The notes under the pieces: model-generated | What the model was told of the DNA's origin: nothing | The model's database searches: none | The model's input: the letters and a program-made list of their open reading frames with translations, nothing else | Position numbers and translations under genes: made by a program | Part shown: piece by piece, positions 34,562 through 41,752 of the stretch | How the letters are laid out: each line of letters begins with the position of its first letter | Position numbering within the stretch: position 1 is the first letter of the stretch | From: Prevotella sp. 885 | GTDB lineage: Bacteria > Bacteroidota > Bacteroidia > Bacteroidales > Bacteroidaceae | Length of the DNA stretch: 64,000 bases | Direction of reading: 5' to 3' | Assembly (NCBI RefSeq): GCF_002265625.1 | Contig: NZ_NOVE01000005.1 | Coordinates: forward strand, 56,895 to 120,894

Positions 34562-35773
34562 ATGGGAAACTCCAACTCAAGCAAAATAACGCTTATCCCG
34601 GTGATGATCGCATTCTTCACCATGGGCTTTGTCGACTTGGTCGGCGCAGTATCAAATAACATGCAGGAAGACTTCGGTCTGTCTGATTCGGCAGCCAACT
34701 TCTTCCCCTCGCTCGTGTTCTTCTGGTTCCTTATCTTCTCCGTACCCACGGGCATGCTGATGAACAAGATAGGACGCAAGAAGACCGTGCTCCTCTCCAT
34801 CATCGTAACAACGCTGGCAGTATTCCTGCCGCTCTTCGACAGCTTTATGCCTACCAAGGAGAGCCAGCTCTGGCTGATGTATATCTCGTTCTCGCTCCTC
34901 GGCATAGGCAACGCCATCATGCAGACTTCCATCAATCCGTTAGTGACAATGCTCGTCAAGGGACACTTGGCATCCACTCTCACCTTCGGACAGTTTGTCA
35001 AGGCCATCGCATCGTTCATCGCTCCGCTCATCGCAGCATGGGGCGCCACCACCACAGCTCCGATTCTCGGACTCAGCTGGCGCATCCTCTTCCTGCTGTT
35101 CTTCGTGATAGGCCTTATCGCCACACTCTGGCTCGGCATGACACGCATCGAGGAAGAGCCTCTCGAGGACAAGGCTTCAGGCTTCGTTGACTGCCTGAAG
35201 ATGCTCGGATCGCCCATCATCCTGCTGTCGTTCATCGGCATCATGTGTCATGTGGGCATCGACGTCGGCACCAACGCTGTGGCTCCGCGAATCCTCCTTG
35301 AGCGTCTCGGCACTGACACCGACACGGTGAGCAAGTTCGAGTATGCCACCAGCATCTATTTCGCATTCCGTACACTGGGATGCTTCACCGGATCTATCAT
35401 CATGCGCAAGCTCAACATCCGCACATTCTTCACCATCATCGTCCTTATGATGGCAGTGGCAATGGTGGGCCTCGTATTCGGTACAGAGCAGTGGGAACTT
35501 TGGGCTGCCATCGCCCTCGTAGGCTACGGCAACTCCAACGTCTTCTCCATCGTCTTCTCACAGGCCATGCTTTCAGCACCCGAGAAGAAGAACGAGGTGT
35601 CTGGTCTGATGATCATGGGACTCTTCGGCGGCACCATATTCCCCCTCTTCATGGGATTCGCAAGCGACGCTGCCAAGGCTTCAGGCGCACAGTATCCGCA
35701 GGTTTGGGCTGCTGTAGTAATGGCAGTAGGCGTAGCATACCTGCTGAGTTACATCCCCAAGGTTAAGCAATAA
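34562..35773 (+). CDS. MFS monosaccharide transporter (fructose uptake inferred)
   Basis: This is a 403-residue protein with about 12 membrane helices. TMGFVDLVGAVSNNMQEDFG, SVPTGMLMNKIGRKKTVLLS (the MFS loop 2-3 motif) and GIGNAIMQTSINPLV place it in the FHS-like sugar porter group. It differs from the transporter at 8735. Its position between GH32 and fructokinase, 24 bp before the latter, makes fructose the likely substrate (inferred). It carries sugar across the inner membrane. Confidence 0.92.
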   Translation: MGNSNSSKITLIPVMIAFFTMGFVDLVGAVSNNMQEDFGLSDSAANFFPSLVFFWFLIFSVPTGMLMNKIGRKKTVLLSIIVTTLAVFLPLFDSFMPTKESQLWLMYISFSLLGIGNAIMQTSINPLVTMLVKGHLASTLTFGQFVKAIASFIAPLIAAWGATTTAPILGLSWRILFLLFFVIGLIATLWLGMTRIEEEPLEDKASGFVDCLKMLGSPIILLSFIGIMCHVGIDVGTNAVAPRILLERLGTDTDTVSKFEYATSIYFAFRTLGCFTGSIIMRKLNIRTFFTIIVLMMAVAMVGLVFGTEQWELWAAIALVGYGNSNVFSIVFSQAMLSAPEKKNEVSGLMIMGLFGGTIFPLFMGFASDAAKASGAQYPQVWAAVVMAVGVAYLLSYIPKVKQ

Positions 35774-35797
35774 AAAAACTAAAAGCCAAATTATATT

Positions 35798-36682
35798 ATG
35801 GAAAAGAAATATGTAGTAGGACTCGGCGAAGCGCTCTGGGATGTGCTTCCCGAAGGTAAGAAGCTCGGTGGTGCACCTGCCAACTTCGCTTTTCACGCAG
35901 GTCAGTTCGGCCTCAACTCTATAGCTGTCAGCGCTCTTGGCGAGGACAAGCTCGCAGAAGAGACCATACAGCAGCTCGAAGAGAAGAACTTGCAGTACTG
36001 CATGCCGCGCGTGCCCTACCCCACCGGAACCGTGCAGGTGACTCTCGACAACGAGGGCATACCCACATACGACATCAAGGAGAACGTGGCATGGGACAAC
36101 ATCCCCTTCAACGATGACGTGAAAGCCATTGCAGAGAACGCACGCGCCGTCTGCTGGGGTTCGCTGGCACAGCGCAACGTCGTAAGCCGCGAGTCAATCT
36201 ACAAGTTCCTCGACGCTACGCCGAAGGACTGTATGAAGATTTTCGATATCAATCTGCGTCAGAACTTCTACACAAAGGAAGTGATCTGCGAGAGCATGAA
36301 GCGCTGCAACATCCTCAAGATCAACGACGAGGAGCTCGTACTCATCGGTCGTATGTTCGGCTATCCAGGCCTTGACATCGAGAACAAGTGCTGGCTGATT
36401 CTCGGCAAGTACAACCTGGACATGCTCGTGCTGACCTGCGGCACCAACGGCAGCTACGTCTTCACACCTGGATCGATGTCGTACCAGCCCACTCCGAAGG
36501 TGGAGGTGGCTGACACGGTAGGCGCCGGCGACTCATTCACAGGCACATTCTGCGCATCCATCCTCGCCGGAAAGCCCGTAACGGAGGCTCACAAGCTGGC
36601 GGTAAGCGTAAGCGCATACGTCTGCACACAGAACGGCGCAATGCCCATCCTGCCTGAGGAAGTGAAGGAAATGAAAGATTAG
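35798..36682 (+). CDS. Fructokinase (PfkB/ribokinase family)
   Basis: This is a 294-residue cytoplasmic kinase that makes fructose 6-phosphate from fructose with ATP. VGLGEALWDVLPEGKKLGGAPANFA is the typical start of bacterial fructokinases (with the GGAPANFA sugar-binding loop), and DTVGAGDSFTGTF is the anion hole and catalytic Asp. Its position directly after the MFS gene completes the fructan pathway: SusC/D uptake, GH32 cleavage, import, phosphorylation. Confidence 0.95.
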   Translation: MEKKYVVGLGEALWDVLPEGKKLGGAPANFAFHAGQFGLNSIAVSALGEDKLAEETIQQLEEKNLQYCMPRVPYPTGTVQVTLDNEGIPTYDIKENVAWDNIPFNDDVKAIAENARAVCWGSLAQRNVVSRESIYKFLDATPKDCMKIFDINLRQNFYTKEVICESMKRCNILKINDEELVLIGRMFGYPGLDIENKCWLILGKYNLDMLVLTCGTNGSYVFTPGSMSYQPTPKVEVADTVGAGDSFTGTFCASILAGKPVTEAHKLAVSVSAYVCTQNGAMPILPEEVKEMKD

Positions 36683-36714
36683 GAAGCCCATACGTAAAAG
36701 GTTATTATTGATAA

Positions 36715-36765
36715 AGGAGTTAGGACAACGAATAATAAAAAGTCGTTCCTAACTCCTGTTTTTTT
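36715..36765 (+). terminator. Terminator closing the fructan operon
   Basis: AGGAGTTAGG pairs with CCTAACTCCT, extended by AACGA/TCGTT, followed by seven T residues. Confidence 0.88.
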
Positions 36766-36800
36766 CCTATCAATAAAAAGAATAGGGTTATCTGTTTCTC

Positions 36801-37013
36801 TTATTCCGGCTTGATGCACGCTATATAATAAATAGGAAGATAAGTGACACCGTTTTTTGTTTCCACATTAATCCACCTCACCCGTCTTATTGTTGTCGTA
36901 ATAATAGAGATTGAATCCGTGCCAATATAAGTAAACTTACCATCCTATCGCAAGAATTTCAACAATGTGAGAAGATGGTCATACGCCTGAATTTCGTTGA
37001 TAAAGTATAGCAT
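36801..37013 (-). pseudogene. Degraded C-terminal gene fragment with in-frame stop
   Basis: One minus-strand frame reads 71 codons with a single TAG (36945-36947). It runs LLTLLKFLR, stop, DGKFTYIGTDSISIITTT, then VETKNGVTYLPIYYIACIKP and a normal stop at 36801. No family was recognised. The composition looks like coding sequence (tyrosines and a conserved-looking end), but the interruption and lack of an upstream part suggest a relic. Could be a chance ORF. Confidence 0.35.
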
Positions 37014-37016
37014 AAT

Positions 37017-37128
37017 TACACTTTTCCTATGTTTTTACTACCGCAAAAATACACTTTTCCTACGAAATAAGCAAGCAAAAACTACACTTTTCCTATATAT
37101 TCGGCGCCTAAAAACTACACTTTTCCTA
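37017..37128. repeat. Four 13-bp repeats TACACTTTTCCTA with exact 33-bp period
   Basis: Identical TACACTTTTCCTA copies start at 37017, 37050, 37083 and 37116. Each is separated by 20 bp of variable sequence, with AAAAA shared just before three of the copies. Thirty-three bp is close to three helical turns and equals eleven codons. It is not a CRISPR by repeat size. It could be phased protein-binding sites, or a remnant of an 11-residue coding repeat. Confidence 0.8.
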
Positions 37129-37151
37129 CATAGCCCTTGGGGCATGCGCAC

Positions 37152-37190
37152 GAAAAAGGCTGTCTCGGAAATACATCCAAAACAGCCTCT
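37152..37190 (-). terminator. Terminator of the AGGTA-leader transcript
   Basis: On the minus strand AGGCTGT pairs with ACAGCCT and five T residues follow. It lies just past the stop of the small broken ORF. Confidence 0.75.
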
Positions 37191-37193
37191 GAT

Positions 37194-37359
37194 CTATTTG
37201 TTTTTACTTTTTTCAGTATTAATGTCGAGAACTTCATCGCGTTCGACGCACGCTCCATCCTCTCCTTGTGGGTAGCTCAGGCTATTTGCCGTCGCCATCT
37301 CCCCACATTCCTATTGCAGCGCTGGCTGCGAATAGGGTCATCATCATTGTCATCAACAT
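37194..37359 (-). pseudogene. Tiny signal-peptide ORF, frameshifted
   Basis: From the ATG at 37359 the frame encodes MLMTMMMTLFAASAAIGMWG and DGDGK, then a stop at 37282. A +1 shift just before that stop continues with SYPQGEDGACVERDEVLDIN and TEKSKNK to a stop at 37194. The first part resembles a signal peptide and the second a short acidic secreted peptide. I take this as one small gene broken by a one-base change. It has a promoter, leader and terminator, so two separate peptides or programmed shifting are also possible. Confidence 0.4.
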
Positions 37360-37367
37360 AACCTTTT

Positions 37368-37767
37368 TACCTCTTTTTTGACTAATAAACCATTTACCTG
37401 ACCTTTTGCCTAAGGTCTAATCACCTAATTGTCGACTTGAAGCATCGACTAAATACCATTGAGACGCTTGAGTTACCCTAATCTTTTTTCCTTTACCTTA
37501 CTGACTAATACATTCATTGTTACCTTGTCTCAATCTTCATACCTTCTCTTCTTACCTGTATTCACTAATTACCTATCGTTACTAATCTCTTGCTAATCGT
37601 CTGTGTTATCCTTGATAATCCTTTCTACCTTCTGGCTAATACCTTTCTCTTTTTACCTTTTTGTCATCCTTTCACTATACAATCTCAATACCTTCTGTGT
37701 TGTCATCCTCAATCTCTATACCTTACTATTAAATTACCTGATTACCTTTTTACCTTCTTTTTTACCT
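37368..37767 (-). other. Purine-rich leader with sixteen AGGTA motifs
   Basis: The minus strand carries AGGTA (plus-strand TACCT) at 37368, 37395, 37494, 37521, 37540, 37553, 37570, 37626, 37640, 37654, 37689, 37719, 37735, 37743, 37751 and 37763. GATTAG-like words (plus CTAAT) are mixed in. About 0.4 copies would be expected by chance. All frames are full of stops, so it is not coding. It lies between a good promoter (37835) and the tiny ORF (37359), so it would be a 400-nt untranslated leader or a regulatory RNA. Confidence 0.7.
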
Positions 37768-37834
37768 TTTCTCTCAAAGTTCTCTTATAGTCCTTTGTCT
37801 TCGGATGCCTCACGGTATCCTTGTTTTGACGATG

Positions 37835-37865
37835 CAAAGGTACTACTGTTTGGGCACACAAACAA
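37835..37865 (-). promoter_or_regulatory. Promoter TTG-N20-TACCTTTG of the AGGTA-leader transcript
   Basis: On the minus strand TTG (37863-37865), 20 bp and TACCTTTG (37835-37842) match the Bacteroidetes consensus. It points into the AGGTA-rich stretch. Confidence 0.65.
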
Positions 37866-38010
37866 GCTTTTCCGCCTGTTTTATCGTCTTTTCGCTGTTA
37901 ATTTGACCTATATCAAAGAATATGTGTACGTACACACACAAATATAGTGTAAGAAGAGCGCAAATTTTGTGAATACATAGCAAAACCATTGTTTATGTCC
38001 TCCAATATCT

Positions 38011-38399
38011 TATATTTGCCTCTCTAACGCTCAATACTACGAGCTGAGCGGACAACGAAACACTTGATGCGAAATTCGTGAGTTTTGAGCGTGCAACGGC
38101 AGTATGCTTACGCACAACGAGTTAAGCGGTTAGCAGACCGAGTGTGCAATCTTTGGAAGAGCCAAACAGCCTTATTGACGTTGCTAAAGAGGCTCTTTAG
38201 CATTGCCATAGAGCCTCAACTAAGGAGCAAAAGAGGCTCTGTAGGCTTACGAGAGAGCCACTATGAGAGTGCTAAAGAGCCTATAAGGACAGGCAGATGT
38301 GTCGTTGGCGCTGCAAAACACCGTGAAAACGCCTTCAGAAATCTCCAGAATCAATTTTCTTTTTGTAACAAGTATTTACCGCTTGTACGATATTTGCAT
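38011..38399 (+). repeat. Dispersed 390-bp element, copy E2 (diverged core)
   Basis: The ends match E1: TATATTTGCC then CTAACGCTCAATAC at the left, and TTTTGTAACAAGTATTTACC then CGATATTTGCAT at the right. TGCGAAATTCGTGAGTTTTG and GCAAAACACCGT are also conserved. The core differs: it uses GAGGCTC words where E1 uses GTGGCAC, and includes the palindrome GCTAAAGAGGCTCTTTAGC (38183-38201). Length is nearly the same as E1 and E3. Confidence 0.8.
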
Positions 38400-38402
38400 A
38401 TC

Positions 38403-38444
38403 GTAAAAACACCTGCATCCCTTGCTTTCACAAGAAGATGCAGG
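38403..38444 (-). terminator. Terminator after the small secreted protein gene
   Basis: CCTGCATC (38412-38419) pairs with GATGCAGG (38437-38444). On the minus strand it is followed by TGTTTTTAC. It lies between the gene end at 38497 and element E2. Confidence 0.7.
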
Positions 38445-38496
38445 CTGAAGCGGCATGGGGTATTATTATATTATGGATATGACCTGGTTCCTCCTA

Positions 38497-38799
38497 TTAT
38501 GCTACGTCAGGAGTAACCTCAGCTTTTGTGGTGTCCACCTCTGTTGAGTCAGAGAACATCATCATGGCTGTGTCGTCAGCGCTGGTTGCGCTTACTGCTG
38601 AATCCTCAGCCTCTACGGGAGCGTCTGCCGGCTGTTCTGCGGGCTGCTCAGCGGGCTGTTCTGCAGGTGCCACGGTGTCCACAGTTGTTGTGTCCTGCGG
38701 GAGAGCGTTGTTGAGACCTGACATAGAGTTGTTAGCGAATACGTTGCTTACTGATACCATTACGATAGCTGCGATAGCTGCAAAAAATAACTTCTTCAT
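38497..38799 (-). CDS. Small secreted acidic protein with AEQP repeats
   Basis: This is a 100-residue protein. A clear signal peptide (MKKLFFAAIAAIVMVSVSNV then FA) is followed by a low-complexity acidic chain with AEQPAEQPAEQPADAP (about residues 47-62), then Ser, Asp and Thr-rich sequence. There are no Cys or catalytic motifs. Similar small proteins are common in Prevotella as far as I recall, but no function is known. It has a terminator downstream and 430 bp of non-coding DNA upstream. Confidence 0.75.
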   Translation of the reverse strand: MKKLFFAAIAAIVMVSVSNVFANNSMSGLNNALPQDTTTVDTVAPAEQPAEQPAEQPADAPVEAEDSAVSATSADDTAMMMFSDSTEVDTTKAEVTPDVA

Positions 38800-39065
38800 A
38801 TGCGTAAATTTTTAAATTGTTAATATTTTTATTGTTTACTGTTTAATGAACCCTGCCTGAACCATTCAGTTCGTTGCGTCGTTCGATTAATATAATGCAA
38901 CGGGCGTGCCAAAACAACGCACAAAAACTTAAATCATTGAATATCAACAATGTAAGAAAAATATCGCAAAAATAAAGAAGCGTGAAAGTGGGGAAAAGTG
39001 TGGAGCAAGTGGGGAAAGATTCCACACTTGCTTGACAGTATTATGCAATTTGCTTTTTATGAAAG

Positions 39066-39123
39066 TGTTGCGTATACTCAACACTTTTGATAAAATCATC
39101 GAATCTGTTGCGTATACTTAACA
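39066..39123. repeat. Two 18-bp palindromic sites 40 bp apart
   Basis: TGTTGCGTATACTCAACA (39066-39083) and TGTTGCGTATACTTAACA (39106-39123) are near-identical and each is an imperfect palindrome. They lie 267 bp upstream of the small secreted protein gene and downstream of the FKBP terminator. They look like a paired operator. Otherwise the 431-bp gap at 38800-39231 holds only the terminator at 39139 and no ORF I could support. Confidence 0.75.
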
Positions 39124-39138
39124 TTAGAGCAAAAACGA

Positions 39139-39197
39139 AAGCGCCCTGCAAGGGCAAAAGCGTTCTGATAAAATGCTTTTACCCTTGCAGGGCGCTT
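39139..39197 (-). terminator. Strong terminator after the FKBP gene
   Basis: AAGCGCCCTGCAAGGG (39139-39154) is perfectly inverted at 39182-39197, and the minus strand continues with TTTCGTTTTTGC. Confidence 0.88.
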
Positions 39198-39231
39198 ATA
39201 TATTATATAATGTATATACGCGCTATGCTGC

Positions 39232-39903
39232 TTACTCGTATATCCACTCTGCCTTGCTCACGGCCTTGGCGCCATTGGCTGCAGGAGCCTGCGCCGGCGA
39301 TGCTGCGCGGCAGTAACCCACGAGCGTAATGTCGAAGATGAGCGTCGAATAGGCAGGGATGCTGCTCTTTGACGATGAAGCATAGCCTAACTGCTGCGGA
39401 ATGGTCACCGTCCATCGGTCACCGATGTGCATGCTCTGCAGGGCGGTGGCGAAACCGTTCACTACGCCGCTGACGGCAAACGTCGAGGGATTCATGGTGG
39501 AGAGATTATAGTCGCCGGTCCATGACTGGTCGAACAACAGGCCCTTCGGGTAGCTGGTTGTGGGGATAAGGCGTCCGCTGTAGTGCACCTTCACGGAGTC
39601 AGTAAAGAACGGGCAGCCTGATCCTTTGCCTTCATTCTTCACCTCCACCACGACATGGTCGTACGTATGCTTTGCCACCTCGCTGTTGAGCGAGTATGAG
39701 CGCAGCACCTTCCAGTCGGTGTTGCCTGCGTCAGCGAGTTGCTTGGCGGAATTGTATTTAGCATCGAAGTAAGTTTCGTTGCGGCTCTGCCAGTTGTCGA
39801 ACTCGTTATCCTCTTCCTTTGTCTCGCTGCATGACGACAGCCCTGTTGCGAGAGCTGTGGTAATGGCGAGCGTTAGGTATGCATATATCTTCTTCATTAT
39901 CAA
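39232..39903 (-). CDS. FKBP-type peptidyl-prolyl isomerase lipoprotein
   Basis: This is a 223-residue protein with lipobox TGLSSC (Cys near residue 26; the second ATG at 39897 is an equally good start). The FKBP domain (about 95-200) has VKVHYSGRLIPT, VVNGFATALQSMHIGDRWTV and SIPAYSTLIFDITLVG. An atypical Asp/Asn-rich N-terminal part (about 30-90) separates it from the lipid anchor. It probably assists folding of envelope proteins. It lies 46 bp after glyQS on the same strand. Confidence 0.93.
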   Translation of the reverse strand: MIMKKIYAYLTLAITTALATGLSSCSETKEEDNEFDNWQSRNETYFDAKYNSAKQLADAGNTDWKVLRSYSLNSEVAKHTYDHVVVEVKNEGKGSGCPFFTDSVKVHYSGRLIPTTSYPKGLLFDQSWTGDYNLSTMNPSTFAVSGVVNGFATALQSMHIGDRWTVTIPQQLGYASSSKSSIPAYSTLIFDITLVGYCRAASPAQAPAANGAKAVSKAEWIYE

Positions 39904-39949
39904 ATGTTAAGTACGTGTATATAAGTGGTGGGGCTTCACGCCCTACGTC

Positions 39950-41491
39950 TTACTGGAGCTTCTTCAGGAGGCTGGTGATGCTCACCTTGTCCTCGATGAT
40001 GGCCTGGAGCTGGTCGATGCTTACGCGCTCCTGCTCCATTGTGTCGCGGAAACGGAGAGTAACGGTGTTGTCCTTCAGCGTGTCATAATCGACGGTCACG
40101 CAGTAAGGAGTGCCGATAGCGTCCTGACGACGATAGCGCTTGCCGATGGTGTCCTTCTCGTCGTAGTGAGTGTTGAAGTGGAACTTCAGGTTGTTTACAA
40201 TCTCGCGAGCCTTCTCTGGCAGTCCGTCCTTCTTTACGAGGGGCAGCACGGCGAGCTTTGTAGGAGCGAGTGCCGGCGGAAGGAGCAGGACAACGCGTGT
40301 CTCGCCGTTCTCGAGCTTCTCCTCACGATATGAGTGACACATTACGCTGAGGAACATACGGTCTACGCCGATAGATGTCTCGATGACGTACGGAGTGTAC
40401 GATTCCTTTGTCTGCGGATCGAAGTACTTGATTGAGCGGCCTGAGAACTTCTCGTGCTGAGAGAGGTCGAAGTTGGTGCGGCTGTGTACGCCCTCCACCT
40501 CCTTGAATCCGAACGGCATCTTGAACTCGATGTCCGTAGCGGCGTTGGCGTAGTGAGCGAGCTTCTCATGGTCGTGGAAGCGATAGTTCTCAGCGCCGAA
40601 GCCGAGAGCCTGGTGCCACTTCATACGCAGCTCCTTCCATCTCTGGAAGTATTCGAGCTCGGTGCCCGGCTGTACGAAGAACTGCATCTCCATCTGCTCG
40701 AACTCGCGCATACGGAAGATAAACTGGCGAGCAACGATCTCGTTACGGAAAGCCTTACCGATCTGAGCGATACCGAAAGGAATCTTCATACGGCCGGTCT
40801 TCTGCACGTTGAGATAGTTGACGAAGATGCCCTGTGCTGTCTCCGGACGGAGATACACCTTCATTGCACCCTCAGAGGTTGAGCCCATCTCTGTAGAAAA
40901 CATAAGATTGAACTGACGAACGTCGGTCCAGTTCTTTGTGCCGCTGATGGGGTCTACGATTTCCTCGTCCTCGATAATCTTCTTCAGCTCTGCGAGGTCA
41001 GGACCCTGCATAGCCTTGGTGTAACGCTCGTGGAGTGCGTCGCGCTTCTGCTGGTGCTCCAGCACACGGGGATTGGTTGAACGGAACTGAGCCTCGTCGA
41101 ATGCGTCGCCGAAGCGCTTGCGTGCCTTAGCCACTTCCTTGTCAATCTTCTCCTCGTACTTAGCTATCTGGTCCTCGATGAGAACGTCGGCACGATAGCG
41201 TTTCTTTGAGTCGCGGTTGTCAATGAGGGGGTCGTTGAAAGCGTCGACGTGTCCGCTGGCCTTCCATATAGTAGGATGCATGAAGATGGCTGAATCGATG
41301 CCCACGATGTTCTCGTGAAGGAGCACCATGCTCTGCCACCAGTACTGCTTGATGTTGTTCTTAAGTTCAACGCCGTTCTGACCATAGTCGTAAACTGCGC
41401 CCAGACCATCATAAATCTCGCTGCTCGGGAATACGAAACCGTACTCTTTGCAGTGACTAACGATTTTCTTGAAAACGTCTTCTTGTGCCAT
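39950..41491 (-). CDS. glyQS: Glycyl-tRNA synthetase (class II, eukaryote/archaeal-type homodimer)
   Basis: This is a 513-residue protein that charges tRNA-Gly. KIVSHCKEYGFVFPSSEIYDGL is the normal start. QFNLMFSTEMG, LRPETAQGIFVNY (motif 2), FRNEIVARQFIFRMREFEQM and TSIGVDRMF (motif 3) are conserved. It is the alpha2-type enzyme, as expected for Bacteroidetes, not the alpha2beta2 form. A minus-strand TAACTTTG at 41566 lies 74 bp before the start. Confidence 0.97.
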   Translation of the reverse strand: MAQEDVFKKIVSHCKEYGFVFPSSEIYDGLGAVYDYGQNGVELKNNIKQYWWQSMVLLHENIVGIDSAIFMHPTIWKASGHVDAFNDPLIDNRDSKKRYRADVLIEDQIAKYEEKIDKEVAKARKRFGDAFDEAQFRSTNPRVLEHQQKRDALHERYTKAMQGPDLAELKKIIEDEEIVDPISGTKNWTDVRQFNLMFSTEMGSTSEGAMKVYLRPETAQGIFVNYLNVQKTGRMKIPFGIAQIGKAFRNEIVARQFIFRMREFEQMEMQFFVQPGTELEYFQRWKELRMKWHQALGFGAENYRFHDHEKLAHYANAATDIEFKMPFGFKEVEGVHSRTNFDLSQHEKFSGRSIKYFDPQTKESYTPYVIETSIGVDRMFLSVMCHSYREEKLENGETRVVLLLPPALAPTKLAVLPLVKKDGLPEKAREIVNNLKFHFNTHYDEKDTIGKRYRRQDAIGTPYCVTVDYDTLKDNTVTLRFRDTMEQERVSIDQLQAIIEDKVSITSLLKKLQ

Positions 41492-41565
41492 TTCTTTATA
41501 TATTTTTGTTATTCTGAGTTTCCGTTATTTGCCTGTTGCTATCCTTAAGAATAGCTTATAGATTG

Positions 41566-41573
41566 CAAAGTTA
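41566..41573 (-). promoter_or_regulatory. -7 box TAACTTTG of glyQS
   Basis: The minus strand reads TAACTTTG 74 bp upstream of the ATG. A clear -33 element is not visible. Confidence 0.5.
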
Positions 41574-41656
41574 CGCTTTTTTGCCTTATTTTCTATCTAT
41601 AATGTAGTTAAATGTTATAAAACAAAGGGTTTAACAGTTGAGAGTTGGCGTTCGGT

Positions 41657-41687
41657 TTTGTCTTTCCACTTTTTTTTATTACTTTTG
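41657..41687 (+). promoter_or_regulatory. Promoter TTTG-N19-TACTTTTG of the topoisomerase gene
   Basis: TTTG (41657-41660) and TACTTTTG (41680-41687) are spaced by 19 bp, a full consensus match. The leader is about 60 nt. Confidence 0.75.
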
Positions 41688-41752
41688 CGAGTTAGCCGAC
41701 CTGTTCGGCTATTTTAATAAAAATCCCTAAACCACACGATATACATAAAGAT

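Noticed and set aside
37017..37128. CRISPR-like array
   Set aside because: The repeat is only 13 bp, the spacers are AT-rich and 20 bp, and no cas gene lies in the window.
37590..37947. Hydrophobic plus-strand ORFs opposite the AGGTA tract
   Set aside because: They reflect the pyrimidine-rich strand (many Leu, Phe, Tyr codons). The promoter and motifs lie on the other strand.
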